Part shown: positions 51,076 to 60,000 of the stretch, piece after piece | Layout of the letters: each line of letters opens with the position of its first letter | Numbering within the stretch: position 1 is the stretch's first letter | Source: JAHIVN01 sp018816645 | GTDB taxonomy: Bacteria > Patescibacteriota > Dojkabacteria > JAHIVN01 | Reading direction: 5' to 3' | DNA: 64,000 bases | Assembly: GCA_043816305.1 (NCBI GenBank) | Contig: JBDRHZ010000012.1 | Coordinates: forward strand, 62,001 to 126,000 | Notes under the pieces: generated by a model | The model's database searches: none | What the model was told of the DNA's origin: nothing | What the model saw: only the letters and a program-made list of their open reading frames with translations | Made by a program: the position numbers and the translations under genes

Positions 51076-52546
51076 TCGTTACATATTTATTTGGACTCAG
51101 TAAAATCATAGGAGCTTTTGTTGATTCAGGAATATACTGCCCAAACTTTCCACATAAACCAGGTATTCCAATAGGATCGCCAAATGCCATTTCGACTGAG
51201 TGTAGTGCTTCCAGCGTAACACCGCTAAATGAAACAGGTTTTATAAGTTCAACAATGCTTTTAGTCATTTTGAAAGCCAGGGTGGCTGCAAACTGGAAGT
51301 TTCCTTTTTGGGAATCCACATTACCTCCGGATGACCCTAGTAGATATATTATCTCAGAAAAACTGTCGAAAACCCCAGCTTCCCTGAGCACTTTCTGAAT
51401 CTCCTTTGTGTTTGCTTCACGATGATCGAAGCTCAATGGAATAGTTTTATTCTTGTCTAGAATAATCTGAGTACAGCTCATGCGAGGAACAGGTATGTCT
51501 TCGTATGTTTCGCATACAGCTCCGCCCTCCAGCTGGCAGCCAGCCCTTTTTGCCGTGACGATATCACTTATTAAACTATTTAATTTACCCTTTTTTACAA
51601 TAGTAATTTTGTTTCGTTTGATTCCGTAACTGCTATAAGGATTAAAGCCGCGGTCATTCTTATCAGCATAATCTAGGATATGGATAAATGGTTTTGCTAC
51701 AACTTTGCCTTTGTCGAGCTTTTTGTTCAAAAGAAGGGGGCTGTCTTGATAAATATTGTCAGATTCAGCCGTATGGCCGAAAGCTTCATGTACAAAAACC
51801 CCTGCCATGGAACTATCAAGCAGGATTGCACGATTTGACCCGGAGACGTGGTTTGCAGCTTCTAGCTTGTCTGAGTATTGGAGCTTGTTTGCAAGCCTCT
51901 TTATATGTGCGGATTTTTCTTCACTATCATACACTAGCTCGTAGCCTTTCCCATAAGAAGATTCATAAAATTCGTTTCCTGCTTCTTTGCCGGAAGTATT
52001 GACTGTTGAAACAAGAATTGCTGCCGAAGTAGAAAAGTGCACATCTGTTCCATCTGACCGGAAAATCCTCCAATCGTTGGTACTGAAACTTGCAGTATTT
52101 GAAAGGGCATATTGGGGATACTTTCTTTGGATATTACTGTGAAACTTTAGCAGATCCTTTTCCATTTCCTTGTTTGTGATCGTAAAAGGATCGATCTCAG
52201 GTTTTTGAAAGACCTCTGCTTTAGTTGGTTCGATTTCGAATATCTCTTTTATTTTCTCGAAGTTTGACTGCTTTGAAGTTTTTGCAGAATTTATTGCAGA
52301 GTGCAGACATGCTAAAAGACGCTTTTCATCCAGAATTGTATCAACAGAAGCAAATCCAGTGTGACCGTTTTGCGTATAGGCTTGGATTCCGATGCCTGTA
52401 CTTTCGGTAAGATTAGCGTTATCGATTTTTCCGTTTTTAGCATTTATCGAACGGCTTTTGTAATCCTGAAGGCGAATTATTGTATAAATATTTTCCTTTT
52501 GAGCTTCAGAAATAAGCATTTGGGCAATTTTCTTTACGTTCTTCAT
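51068..52546 (-). CDS. tldD: TldD-like metallopeptidase
   Basis: This 492-residue cytoplasmic zinc peptidase has the metal site HEAFGH (H253, E254, H258) and, further on, EGGAVCETYEDIPVPRM with a cysteine in the place of the third ligand. The ends match the family (GIGIQAYTQNGHTGFAS early, then GLCGKFGQ late). It forms an operon with the TldE-like gene. The promoter has TATAAT 14 bases before the ATG, giving a short leader. Confidence 0.85.
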   Translation of the reverse strand: MKNVKKIAQMLISEAQKENIYTIIRLQDYKSRSINAKNGKIDNANLTESTGIGIQAYTQNGHTGFASVDTILDEKRLLACLHSAINSAKTSKQSNFEKIKEIFEIEPTKAEVFQKPEIDPFTITNKEMEKDLLKFHSNIQRKYPQYALSNTASFSTNDWRIFRSDGTDVHFSTSAAILVSTVNTSGKEAGNEFYESSYGKGYELVYDSEEKSAHIKRLANKLQYSDKLEAANHVSGSNRAILLDSSMAGVFVHEAFGHTAESDNIYQDSPLLLNKKLDKGKVVAKPFIHILDYADKNDRGFNPYSSYGIKRNKITIVKKGKLNSLISDIVTAKRAGCQLEGGAVCETYEDIPVPRMSCTQIILDKNKTIPLSFDHREANTKEIQKVLREAGVFDSFSEIIYLLGSSGGNVDSQKGNFQFAATLAFKMTKSIVELIKPVSFSGVTLEALHSVEMAFGDPIGIPGLCGKFGQYIPESTKAPMILLSPNKYVTIG

Positions 52547-52559
52547 ATGAAATGAAGTA

Positions 52560-52700
52560 TATTATAAAAGAAGGAAATAGTTAATAGCGGATAGCAGACA
52601 TCAAATAGCAAATAGCGAACAGCTAACAGCTAATACTTCGACCATGCCAAGGGGCAAGCAAGCAAGCTCAGGGCAGGAACGGCGGTTTATAGTTTACTGA
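52560..52700. repeat. Intergenic spacer with word repeats and a REP-like element
   Basis: A run of words like AATAGC, GCGAACAGC and TAACAGC is followed by a GC-rich piece TGCCAAGGGGCAAGCAAGC and AAGCTCAGGGCAGG. Close relatives are found at 33930-33976, 36684-36700 and 46319-46370. No gene is visible. Confidence 0.35.
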
Positions 52701-52748
52701 AACAAACAGCAAGCTATTTCCTGGTGCTGGAACGTTGAATATGATATA

Positions 52749-52767
52749 TTAATACATATAGTATTAA
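52749..52767. promoter_or_regulatory. Operator-like palindrome before the HTH gene
   Basis: A perfect inverted repeat with 7-bp arms, TTAATAC-5-GTATTAA, lies 17 bp before the ATG at 52785, where the product's own HTH domain could bind. Confidence 0.45.
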
Positions 52768-52784
52768 ATCTTAGTCATTAGTTC

Positions 52785-53393
52785 ATGAGCGAAAAAATAA
52801 TCGGAAAACAAATAAGAAAGGCAAGAATGGAGAGACAGCTTACTCAAAGTGATCTTGGAAAGAAGATAGGTGTCACCTGGGAGATGATATCCAGGTATGA
52901 AAACGGTAAAAGCAGTTCTAGAAAAAACCTTGAGAAAATCGCAAAAGTGCTTTCAAAGCCTATCCAATTTTTCTTCGGAGTAGAGGAGGCTCCCATCACT
53001 GATGAGATAGCCAGGCTTTCGAACCTTCTCGAGAGCAAAAGAAGCGAATTGATAAGAAATACGGATGTGCCTCTTTTAGAATCTCTAGGCGAATTTAGTC
53101 TCGATGATGCTGTGAAGCTGACGCATCAAAGGTACACTTGTCCTAGCTGGATACGAAGTTCGTTTCGGGATATCTTTGCATTCAAGCTGGATGAGGTCGA
53201 ATCTGATGTTGTTTCTGCAGGAGTTAATGATATTGGTTTTTTCACCTCGGCTCTGGGCCCATTATCTGGAAGTTATATTCTACTTACTCGCAACGGACGT
53301 TTGAGTATAGAGAAGTATTCCAAAGGTCTAGAAGGTAAGGTCATTGGTACTTTGCTTGCTATCGAGAGAAGATACATTAAGCTGCAAGTCTAA
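52785..53393 (+). CDS. XRE regulator with S24-like but non-catalytic C-terminal domain
   Basis: Residues 1-70 of this 202-residue protein are a helix-turn-helix (TQSDLGKKIGVTWEMISRYENG). Residues 120-200 have the strand order of LexA-type domains (DIFAFKLDEVESD, then GPLSGSYILL, then GKVIGTLLAIERRY), but the Ser-Lys pair and cleavage site are missing. It therefore probably represses without self-cleavage and may sense a ligand. It ends within the tail of the convergent gene at 53377-53880 (17-bp overlap). A palindrome upstream suggests autoregulation. Confidence 0.65.
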   Translation: MSEKIIGKQIRKARMERQLTQSDLGKKIGVTWEMISRYENGKSSSRKNLEKIAKVLSKPIQFFFGVEEAPITDEIARLSNLLESKRSELIRNTDVPLLESLGEFSLDDAVKLTHQRYTCPSWIRSSFRDIFAFKLDEVESDVVSAGVNDIGFFTSALGPLSGSYILLTRNGRLSIEKYSKGLEGKVIGTLLAIERRYIKLQV

Positions 53394-53880
53394 GCTTTTT
53401 ACTAAAAGTACCTAGAGTTAATAACTCCAAGAAGGAACCGGCCTCTCCTATATACAGCAAAGTATCAATTTTAGTTACAAAATCTGCAATTGTATTTGTA
53501 AGCAGGCCTCCCTTATATTTTGAAAGCAGATATGGGATTATACCGTCTCGTATAGTATCTTTGAAGTGCTCATAGGAAAGCATTCCTAATTGCTCGAAAT
53601 TTAAGCTTTGTAAAAATGCTCCAATAATCGCACGTTCAAGCAGTTTAGGATTTCTGGCCCTTGCATTACTTAAGACGGTCAGGTCCCCAATTCTATAGCG
53701 ATATGTTGCAGTTGAATGAAGTTGGCTGGCTGGAGTTACTTTCACATATCCTTTCCCTTGGACTGCAATTTCTACAGATAAGTTCTGCATTACTAGGGCT
53801 ATCCCGGTGTGAAATTTAGCAGATGAGAACCAGAGAGGTATAGCATCACTTTCATGAACCTCAGAATCTTCTTGAGGCAT
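53377..53880 (-). CDS. Uncharacterised protein convergent to the XRE regulator
   Basis: This 167-residue soluble alpha/beta protein begins with an acidic stretch (MPQEDSEVHESD). I see no known motif. It overlaps the regulator's end by 17 bp tail to tail and stands 10 bp in front of the thioredoxin reductase gene on the same strand, so it may be co-transcribed with that gene. Its function is unknown. Confidence 0.55.
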   Translation of the reverse strand: MPQEDSEVHESDAIPLWFSSAKFHTGIALVMQNLSVEIAVQGKGYVKVTPASQLHSTATYRYRIGDLTVLSNARARNPKLLERAIIGAFLQSLNFEQLGMLSYEHFKDTIRDGIIPYLLSKYKGGLLTNTIADFVTKIDTLLYIGEAGSFLELLTLGTFSKKLRLAA

Positions 53881-53890
53881 ATAATGAGTA

Positions 53891-54895
53891 CTAACTTGTT
53901 AAATATTTCTCAGCTTCAAGCGCAGCAGCTACTCCCATACCCATAGCAGTCGTTGCCTGTCGGTATATGTAGTCAATCACATCTCCTGCGGCGAAGATTC
54001 CGGGAATAGTTGTCTGGTATTTATAAGTGAAATCAAATTTGGAACTATCAAGTCCAAGGTTTACATTCTTATTCTTCTCCCAGAGATAAGATTCTGAAGT
54101 GTATATGTATCCTGTCGGACTCAATTCGATACAGCTGCCTTTGAGGAAATCCGTATCAGGTTTATGACCTATGGCGATAAAGAGGCCGTCAATGTCCAGT
54201 TTTGCAGGAACGTCAGTACCTTTCTCAGTTGCATTTTCGGACTTCAATAGTAAAATCCCTTCTACTTTTTCTGTCCCGAGGACTTCTTTTACTTCCGCAT
54301 TCCATACAGGTTCGATTTTTGAATGATTTAAAACCCTGTCCTGCATGATCTTTGATGCTCGGAACTGGTCACGTCTATGAATGATGTAAACTTTTGATGC
54401 AAATTTTATAAGCGAGAGTGCTTCTTCCAGCGCAGCTTCTCCTCCGCCGACTACGGCAACAACCTTGTCTTTGTAGAAAAATCCGTCGCAGTTTGCGCAG
54501 GCAGATACTCCTTTCCCGCGCAGCCGTGTCTCCGACTCCAGCCCCAGCCACATCGCTTTTGCTCCAGTTGCGATGATAATAGACTTAGTCTCGGATGTTT
54601 TTCCACTTTCAAGTATTACCTTGTAAGGCTGTGAACTACATTCAAGTCCGGAGACTGTATCATCGATTACTTTTGCCCCGAGATCCTCCGCTTGCTTTCG
54701 AATGTTTGCCATAAGCTGTGCTCCAATGATTGATTTGATGCCAGGGAAGTTCTCAACTTCGGATGTCAGCATCAGCTGTCCACCTGGTGCTGAGCCTGCT
54801 ATTACCAAAGGATTTAAGCCAGCCCTAGCTGTATAAATTGCTGCTGCCAGACCTGCCGGCCCGCTGCCGATAATGATGACGTTTTCTGGTTTCAT
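53891..54895 (-). CDS. trxB: Thioredoxin reductase
   Basis: This 334-residue flavoprotein has the FAD motif GSGPAGLAAA (10-19) and GGQLMLTSEVENFPG. The redox-active CANC is at C133-C136 in SACANCDGFF, the NADPH motif GGGEAALEEA lies at about 170-180, and the second FAD block is GIFAAGDV. It is full length. It passes electrons from NADPH to thioredoxin; no thioredoxin gene is beside it, but the CcdA-like carrier at 46429 would be downstream in the same redox chain. Confidence 0.9.
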   Translation of the reverse strand: MKPENVIIIGSGPAGLAAAIYTARAGLNPLVIAGSAPGGQLMLTSEVENFPGIKSIIGAQLMANIRKQAEDLGAKVIDDTVSGLECSSQPYKVILESGKTSETKSIIIATGAKAMWLGLESETRLRGKGVSACANCDGFFYKDKVVAVVGGGEAALEEALSLIKFASKVYIIHRRDQFRASKIMQDRVLNHSKIEPVWNAEVKEVLGTEKVEGILLLKSENATEKGTDVPAKLDIDGLFIAIGHKPDTDFLKGSCIELSPTGYIYTSESYLWEKNKNVNLGLDSSKFDFTYKYQTTIPGIFAAGDVIDYIYRQATTAMGMGVAAALEAEKYLTS

Positions 54896-54991
54896 GTAAG
54901 ATTAGAAGTTAATCTTAAATACTTCTTGAATTTTAGTTGAATATAGTGAGGAATGCAAAGACCGGGCAATGGTCCCTGCTACTGAATACTG

Positions 54992-56146
54992 CTACCTCTC
55001 TTCCGGAACAACGGCTTCAAGTCGCTGCTTCTCAACAATCTTTACTCCAGCTGCAACTCCCATTCCGATCAGGGTGATTATTCCGATCAGAAGCAGCATT
55101 TTCCCAAGGCTGTTCTCAGGCGGCATTACATCATTTTGTTGAAGAGGATAGGTATTGAATTGCTCTTCGGAAACTGCCTGATAAGTTGAAAACGATGTTA
55201 CATCAAATTCCAAAGTACCTTTTTTCTCTGAGGTTGAGTAGGTATAAACTATATTGCTTACTTCCCCATTTGTCACCAGTTTCCCATCTTTTAGGATAAG
55301 CGGTGTCGTATCATAAGGAAGTCCGTACATGGTTATATGAGCCGGCTCGTCAAGAAAATCCAGATATTCTGAATCAATACTTACTTTACCAGTTGTGTCA
55401 AAGTCTATATACGCATCCAGTTTATTCAATTTCTGGATTCTCTCTTGAAAGGATAGATTCAGCTTATTCTGAAAGATAACTTTGTTTTTCTCTGTAACTT
55501 CAAGTGTGAAATTCTCCACGTTTTTCAGTTGTTTCTGTGTCATTTTATCAAGTCTTGTCGTATTTGAATTCTGTGCAAGATATCTTTCGTGAATTTGAAT
55601 TTTCAATTCGGTATTTTCTCCTTGGTTTTGTGTCTCAGTCTCATTTTGAACTAGTTCTTGATTTCCGGAATTGTTTGAATCCGCTGCCTTTATGACAAGC
55701 GGAGCTATGACTTGTGTGGGATGATCCAAAGTAGAGGAATCGTTTTTATCTAGCCAAGTAACAACACTAAAATCTCCGAAGTACCCCAACGGAGCATTTT
55801 CGCTGATTTTATAGGTTTTGGTGTAACTAAATGTTTTATGGTTTACCATAGATGGTACTGGAACAATCCAATCTTCAGATGGCTCAAGGTACTGTTTGTA
55901 TGAGCCAGACTGGATCTCAACGCCTGGATTTGTGAGCTGGTAGTCTTTTGCGGAATATTCTTCTTTGTAAGTACAATTGCTTACTAGGACTGTCAGTTTT
56001 ACGGAATCACCACGAGTTACTTCGGCCGGAGAGTAGCTCAGTTCTGCATACATCTTTTGTCCATAGCATTCCTGTGCCTCTACTTTGTATGTCCACGTGA
56101 GACACATTGTAGAAGTAAGCATGAGTGAGACGATAAGTTTTTTCAT
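54992..56146 (-). CDS. Secreted protein with C-terminal membrane anchor
   Basis: This 384-residue protein has a signal peptide (cleavage after VEA, about residue 24) and an Ig-like/CARDB-type beta domain (30-155). A charged middle part is followed by a second beta domain (about 210-320) and a C-terminal transmembrane helix (about 347-368) with a short basic end. It is likely a surface protein that carries a beta-sandwich binding domain. No catalytic motif is seen. Confidence 0.65.
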   Translation of the reverse strand: MKKLIVSLMLTSTMCLTWTYKVEAQECYGQKMYAELSYSPAEVTRGDSVKLTVLVSNCTYKEEYSAKDYQLTNPGVEIQSGSYKQYLEPSEDWIVPVPSMVNHKTFSYTKTYKISENAPLGYFGDFSVVTWLDKNDSSTLDHPTQVIAPLVIKAADSNNSGNQELVQNETETQNQGENTELKIQIHERYLAQNSNTTRLDKMTQKQLKNVENFTLEVTEKNKVIFQNKLNLSFQERIQKLNKLDAYIDFDTTGKVSIDSEYLDFLDEPAHITMYGLPYDTTPLILKDGKLVTNGEVSNIVYTYSTSEKKGTLEFDVTSFSTYQAVSEEQFNTYPLQQNDVMPPENSLGKMLLLIGIITLIGMGVAAGVKIVEKQRLEAVVPEER

Positions 56147-56176
56147 TTAGAATGATTAAGTAATTTAAATAAAGAA

Positions 56177-56755
56177 CTAATCAAAGAGCAATTTGTTAAT
56201 ACCAGATAGATATTTCTTATCATAGTAAGCACTTAGAAACTCATACATCAAGCTTTGTGGGTCGTATTGCCTATTGTAGACTAGGGCTAGAAGTTTGTCC
56301 AATGTTAATTTGTGAATACAGATACTTTCACCAGAATCAGTTCTTGGTTTAACTTTCCTAGTGCAATTTTTTGCAATAAAAGCATATACGAAATATTCCA
56401 TTTTAGAAGCCGGCTGGAAAGTCTTCCACAATTCGATTTTCTCTGGAACAAAGCCAGTTTCTTCTCGAAGTTCTCTGAGAGAAGCATTCTTAGGTGACTC
56501 TCCATCATTCACGCGGCCTCCAGGAAAGGAGTAAAAGGGATGTTTGTTTGGCTGCTTCTGTTCTAGGAATAGTATTTTCTTATCAGTGGTTGTAGGGATG
56601 ACTATGACAGAATTTTTTCTCTTCAACATCTCAAAAGTAGAATATGATCCGTCATACAAACGCTGCTGCCAGTGGTAGACATCAAATAAAATTCCTTTGA
56701 AAACCTTTTTCGCACTTTCAGGCATATTCGATTTTCTCTGAATGATATTTTTCAC
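56177..56755 (-). CDS. NUDIX hydrolase
   Basis: This 192-residue hydrolase has a complete Nudix box (80-102): G80, E86, then R94-E95-L-x-E98-E99-x-G101. The layout is that of ADP-ribose/sugar-nucleotide pyrophosphatases, with a preceding IVIPTTTDKKILFLEQ strand. The start is a GTG; an ATG 30 bases later is an alternative start. Its product clears a nucleoside-diphosphate derivative that cannot be named from sequence. Confidence 0.85.
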   Translation of the reverse strand: MKNIIQRKSNMPESAKKVFKGILFDVYHWQQRLYDGSYSTFEMLKRKNSVIVIPTTTDKKILFLEQKQPNKHPFYSFPGGRVNDGESPKNASLRELREETGFVPEKIELWKTFQPASKMEYFVYAFIAKNCTRKVKPRTDSGESICIHKLTLDKLLALVYNRQYDPQSLMYEFLSAYYDKKYLSGINKLLFD

Positions 56756-56960
56756 CTTTTTACGACTTCTATTACTACATTATAGAGACAAAGAGTGGGG
56801 ATAACAAGAAGGAACAGCATATAGCGTACGGTATATAGCTTACAGCATACGGAATACAGGCATCTGTTTAGAGTTTTCTCATATTTATGAAATGCAGTTT
56901 TTTTTAAGCTGTGAGACGTATTGTTTTCTGATCTAGTTCAAAAATTGTGATCGATAATAA

Positions 56961-56989
56961 TTGACTTGTATAGATCAGGTCCCTATATT
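56961..56989 (+). promoter_or_regulatory. Promoter of the giant surface protein
   Basis: TTGACT (56961-56966), 17 bp and TATATT (56984-56989) form a good sigma-70-type promoter 32 bp before the ATG, leaving a leader of about 25 nt, unlike the leaderless starts elsewhere. Confidence 0.6.
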
Positions 56990-57021
56990 ATATTACATTA
57001 AATTCGATACGAAAAGAGTTT

Positions 57022-60000
57022 ATGACTCACATAAAACAGATAGTCAAGCTTTGTGTTGGAATCCTTGGGTTCCTATGTGCTATTGGATGCATAGCTGTTT
57101 CTATTGAGAACGATGAAGTTCTTGCTAGTTCGGAGATTACGCTGGTTCCTATAGCCGATGCTATGGTTCGAGAAGATTATCCGGATAGAAATTACGGAGT
57201 TTGGAGTGATATGACCATTGGGAGAAGCTGGAACATGGGAAATTACTTTTCGAACTCATTCGCATATATCAAATTTGACTTGAGCCCGCTAAATTCTCAA
57301 GTTGTAGTCGAGTCAGCATATCTCGATGTATACCACTATGTAAGAAGCGACTATGCTTCTGGAGATTATGTTGTCAATGTAGCTAAGGCAAACGGAAGCT
57401 GGGGAGAAACAGAGATTACTTGGAATAATAAGCCTTCGTTTTCCGGTATATATTCAAGCAATGTAATAAGCGGGTACGGGGGCCAATGGTTTAATCCACC
57501 GCAGAAGTATACATTTGATGTGACACAGCTGGTGCAAAAATGGGCCTCTGAAAGTTCAAATCAAGGTATGGTTCTTTACAAAGACAGTGGAAACTATGGG
57601 GGTTTTTGGTGCAGCAGGAATTATAATGACAGCACTTGCTTTGCATCTACACGGCCGAGACTCCGGATTACCTATTCCCAAAATTTCCCGCCAAACATCC
57701 CTAAACAAACTTCTCCTCTAAATATGAGTGTGCTGGGTGGTGACTCATCATCACTAGGAGCTGAAGTTACTCTGAAGGTTAGTAGTTTAGGTGATTCTGA
57801 GGGGAATCTTGAGGGTACGTGGTTTTATTATAAAGACGCAAGAAGCCAAGAATGGGAGACTTCACCAATACGCACTGGTTCAAAAACAGCTCAATTTACT
57901 ACATTTCTGCATGATGGAATTTGGTCCTGGAAAGCCCGGTCAAAAGATAGTATGGGGCTGTGGAGTGATTACTCTCCAACCTTTACATTTACTATAGATA
58001 CAGCCCCTCCGTCCCGTCCGAATATTATAGCTGAGCCGGAATTTACTCCGGGAGATCAAAATACGATACTCGTGGAGGCGAGTACTGATGTGCTCTCCAG
58101 TAAGATTTACTATCAACTGAACGTATCCGAGGGAGATAACTGTGATACCAAAGTATCTGAAACTGGCTGGCAGGAAGCAAGAGAATTTAGTGTTTCGGGA
58201 TTAAAACATAAAGTTTCGTATTGTTACAAAGCAAAAGCACAAGACAATATTGGAAATACGACAGAATGGAGCGAAGGGGTGTTGTCATGCCAAGATGCTG
58301 TTCTTCCAGAGATAAATGGGATAGGTTTAGATAATAAAGTATTCAGTCCAAATGATGATGGCTTGTTTGATCAGTCAACTCTTACTTTTCAATTAGAAGA
58401 AGATTACCTTGATTACTGGGAAATTCGAATTGTAAATGCAGCTGGATTAGTTGAAAGATCCGTTCAAGGAAAAGATCTAGAAGGTACTTTTACTTGGGAT
58501 GGGAAGGACAATGATAACGTAATTGTTTTAGACGGTCCGTATAAATTTGACCTTACCGTTTTTGATAAGGCTGGGAATAAGACAGAGGAACGAAACCAAG
58601 TTGCCACTGTTGATAACCATCCTTCTATACTAAACATTTCACAACCAGCAAGCGATACATGGACTAAGGAAGAGTCTATCAAAATTGCAGGGATTACTGA
58701 TCTTGGAACAGTTTTAAGTATCAACGGACAAGTTTGTGATATTGATGAGAGTGGAATGTTTGAGGAGACTAAACATCTGGAGCTGGGAATAAATGAATTT
58801 TACGTTGAAGCTCTGGATGGTGTTGGGAATTTAAGCAGTGAGATAATCTATGTAAATAGAGAAATAGACAACCCTGTGGGTCAATTAACGTTTCCATCTG
58901 GAACAATTAATAATAAACAGCCAGAAATGATTTATAGACTGGCTGATGATACCGATGATTTCCAAAGTGGTGTGGATCCTGATTCTATAAACTTATCAAT
59001 CACATATCCGAACGGGAGTGAATTACTTTTGATAAGCACGGGTACAAATCTACAACCTGATCTTGGAACAGCGATAACAGATTGTCTTTATACTGGTAAT
59101 CCGCTCTCGGTTGATTGTAATTTTAGATATGTGATCCAGGCTCCTCTTAGTCAAGATGGTGAGTACAGGACAAAGCTCTATTTCACTGATCTTGCGGGAA
59201 ATCTGTCTGGTGAAGCAGCACATAATTTTTTCTTAGATTCGAAAACTTATCTTGTTATTGAAACGCCAAAGAACAATGATTTATTTAGCCACTCAAAGAT
59301 CACAATACGCGGGCAGGCTGAAAAGGACAGTGTCCTCAGCGTTAGTGAAAGTAATGACGAGATATCATTTGAAGTGAATGAAGACAGTGAATATGTTTCC
59401 GATTGTTCAAACATTAGTAAAGACTCTTTTGGCGGAGAAGTATGTGATTTTGGTCTGCTGGACTTTGAGCTGGATGCTGATACTGAGCAAGACACAGATA
59501 CAGCTAACCAGATAGTATTCACCATAACTGATAAAGCGGGCAATAGCCTCAATTTTGCAAGGAACGTATATGTAAACTTATATGCGGTCAATCTATCGAT
59601 CAGCACAGATTTAGACTACATTTCACCAAATGGGGACGGAAGGCAGGATGGTCTGTTCTTTTATTCAAAAGCAGTCAGCAGAGAAGAGGATCAAAATCCT
59701 GAGGTTATGATTGACTCTTGGATTGTAAGTATCAAGAACGGTCAAGGAGAACTAGTTAATGAACTTAGCGGGACACTATCTCTTCCTGGAAGTATATACT
59801 TTGATGGAAAGGACAGCTTGGGTAATTGGCTAGAAAACGGAGAGTGCGAGTACTCATTGGGTGTTGTGACGTCGGATGGGATCAAATTTGTTACAGAGGA
59901 GAAAATATTTACTGCGACTTCAACACTTGACGGGAAAGTGGTGATTACCAGTCCCAAAGATAACACTGTGACATCTAGGGGAGTTCTCAATATTCAAGGA

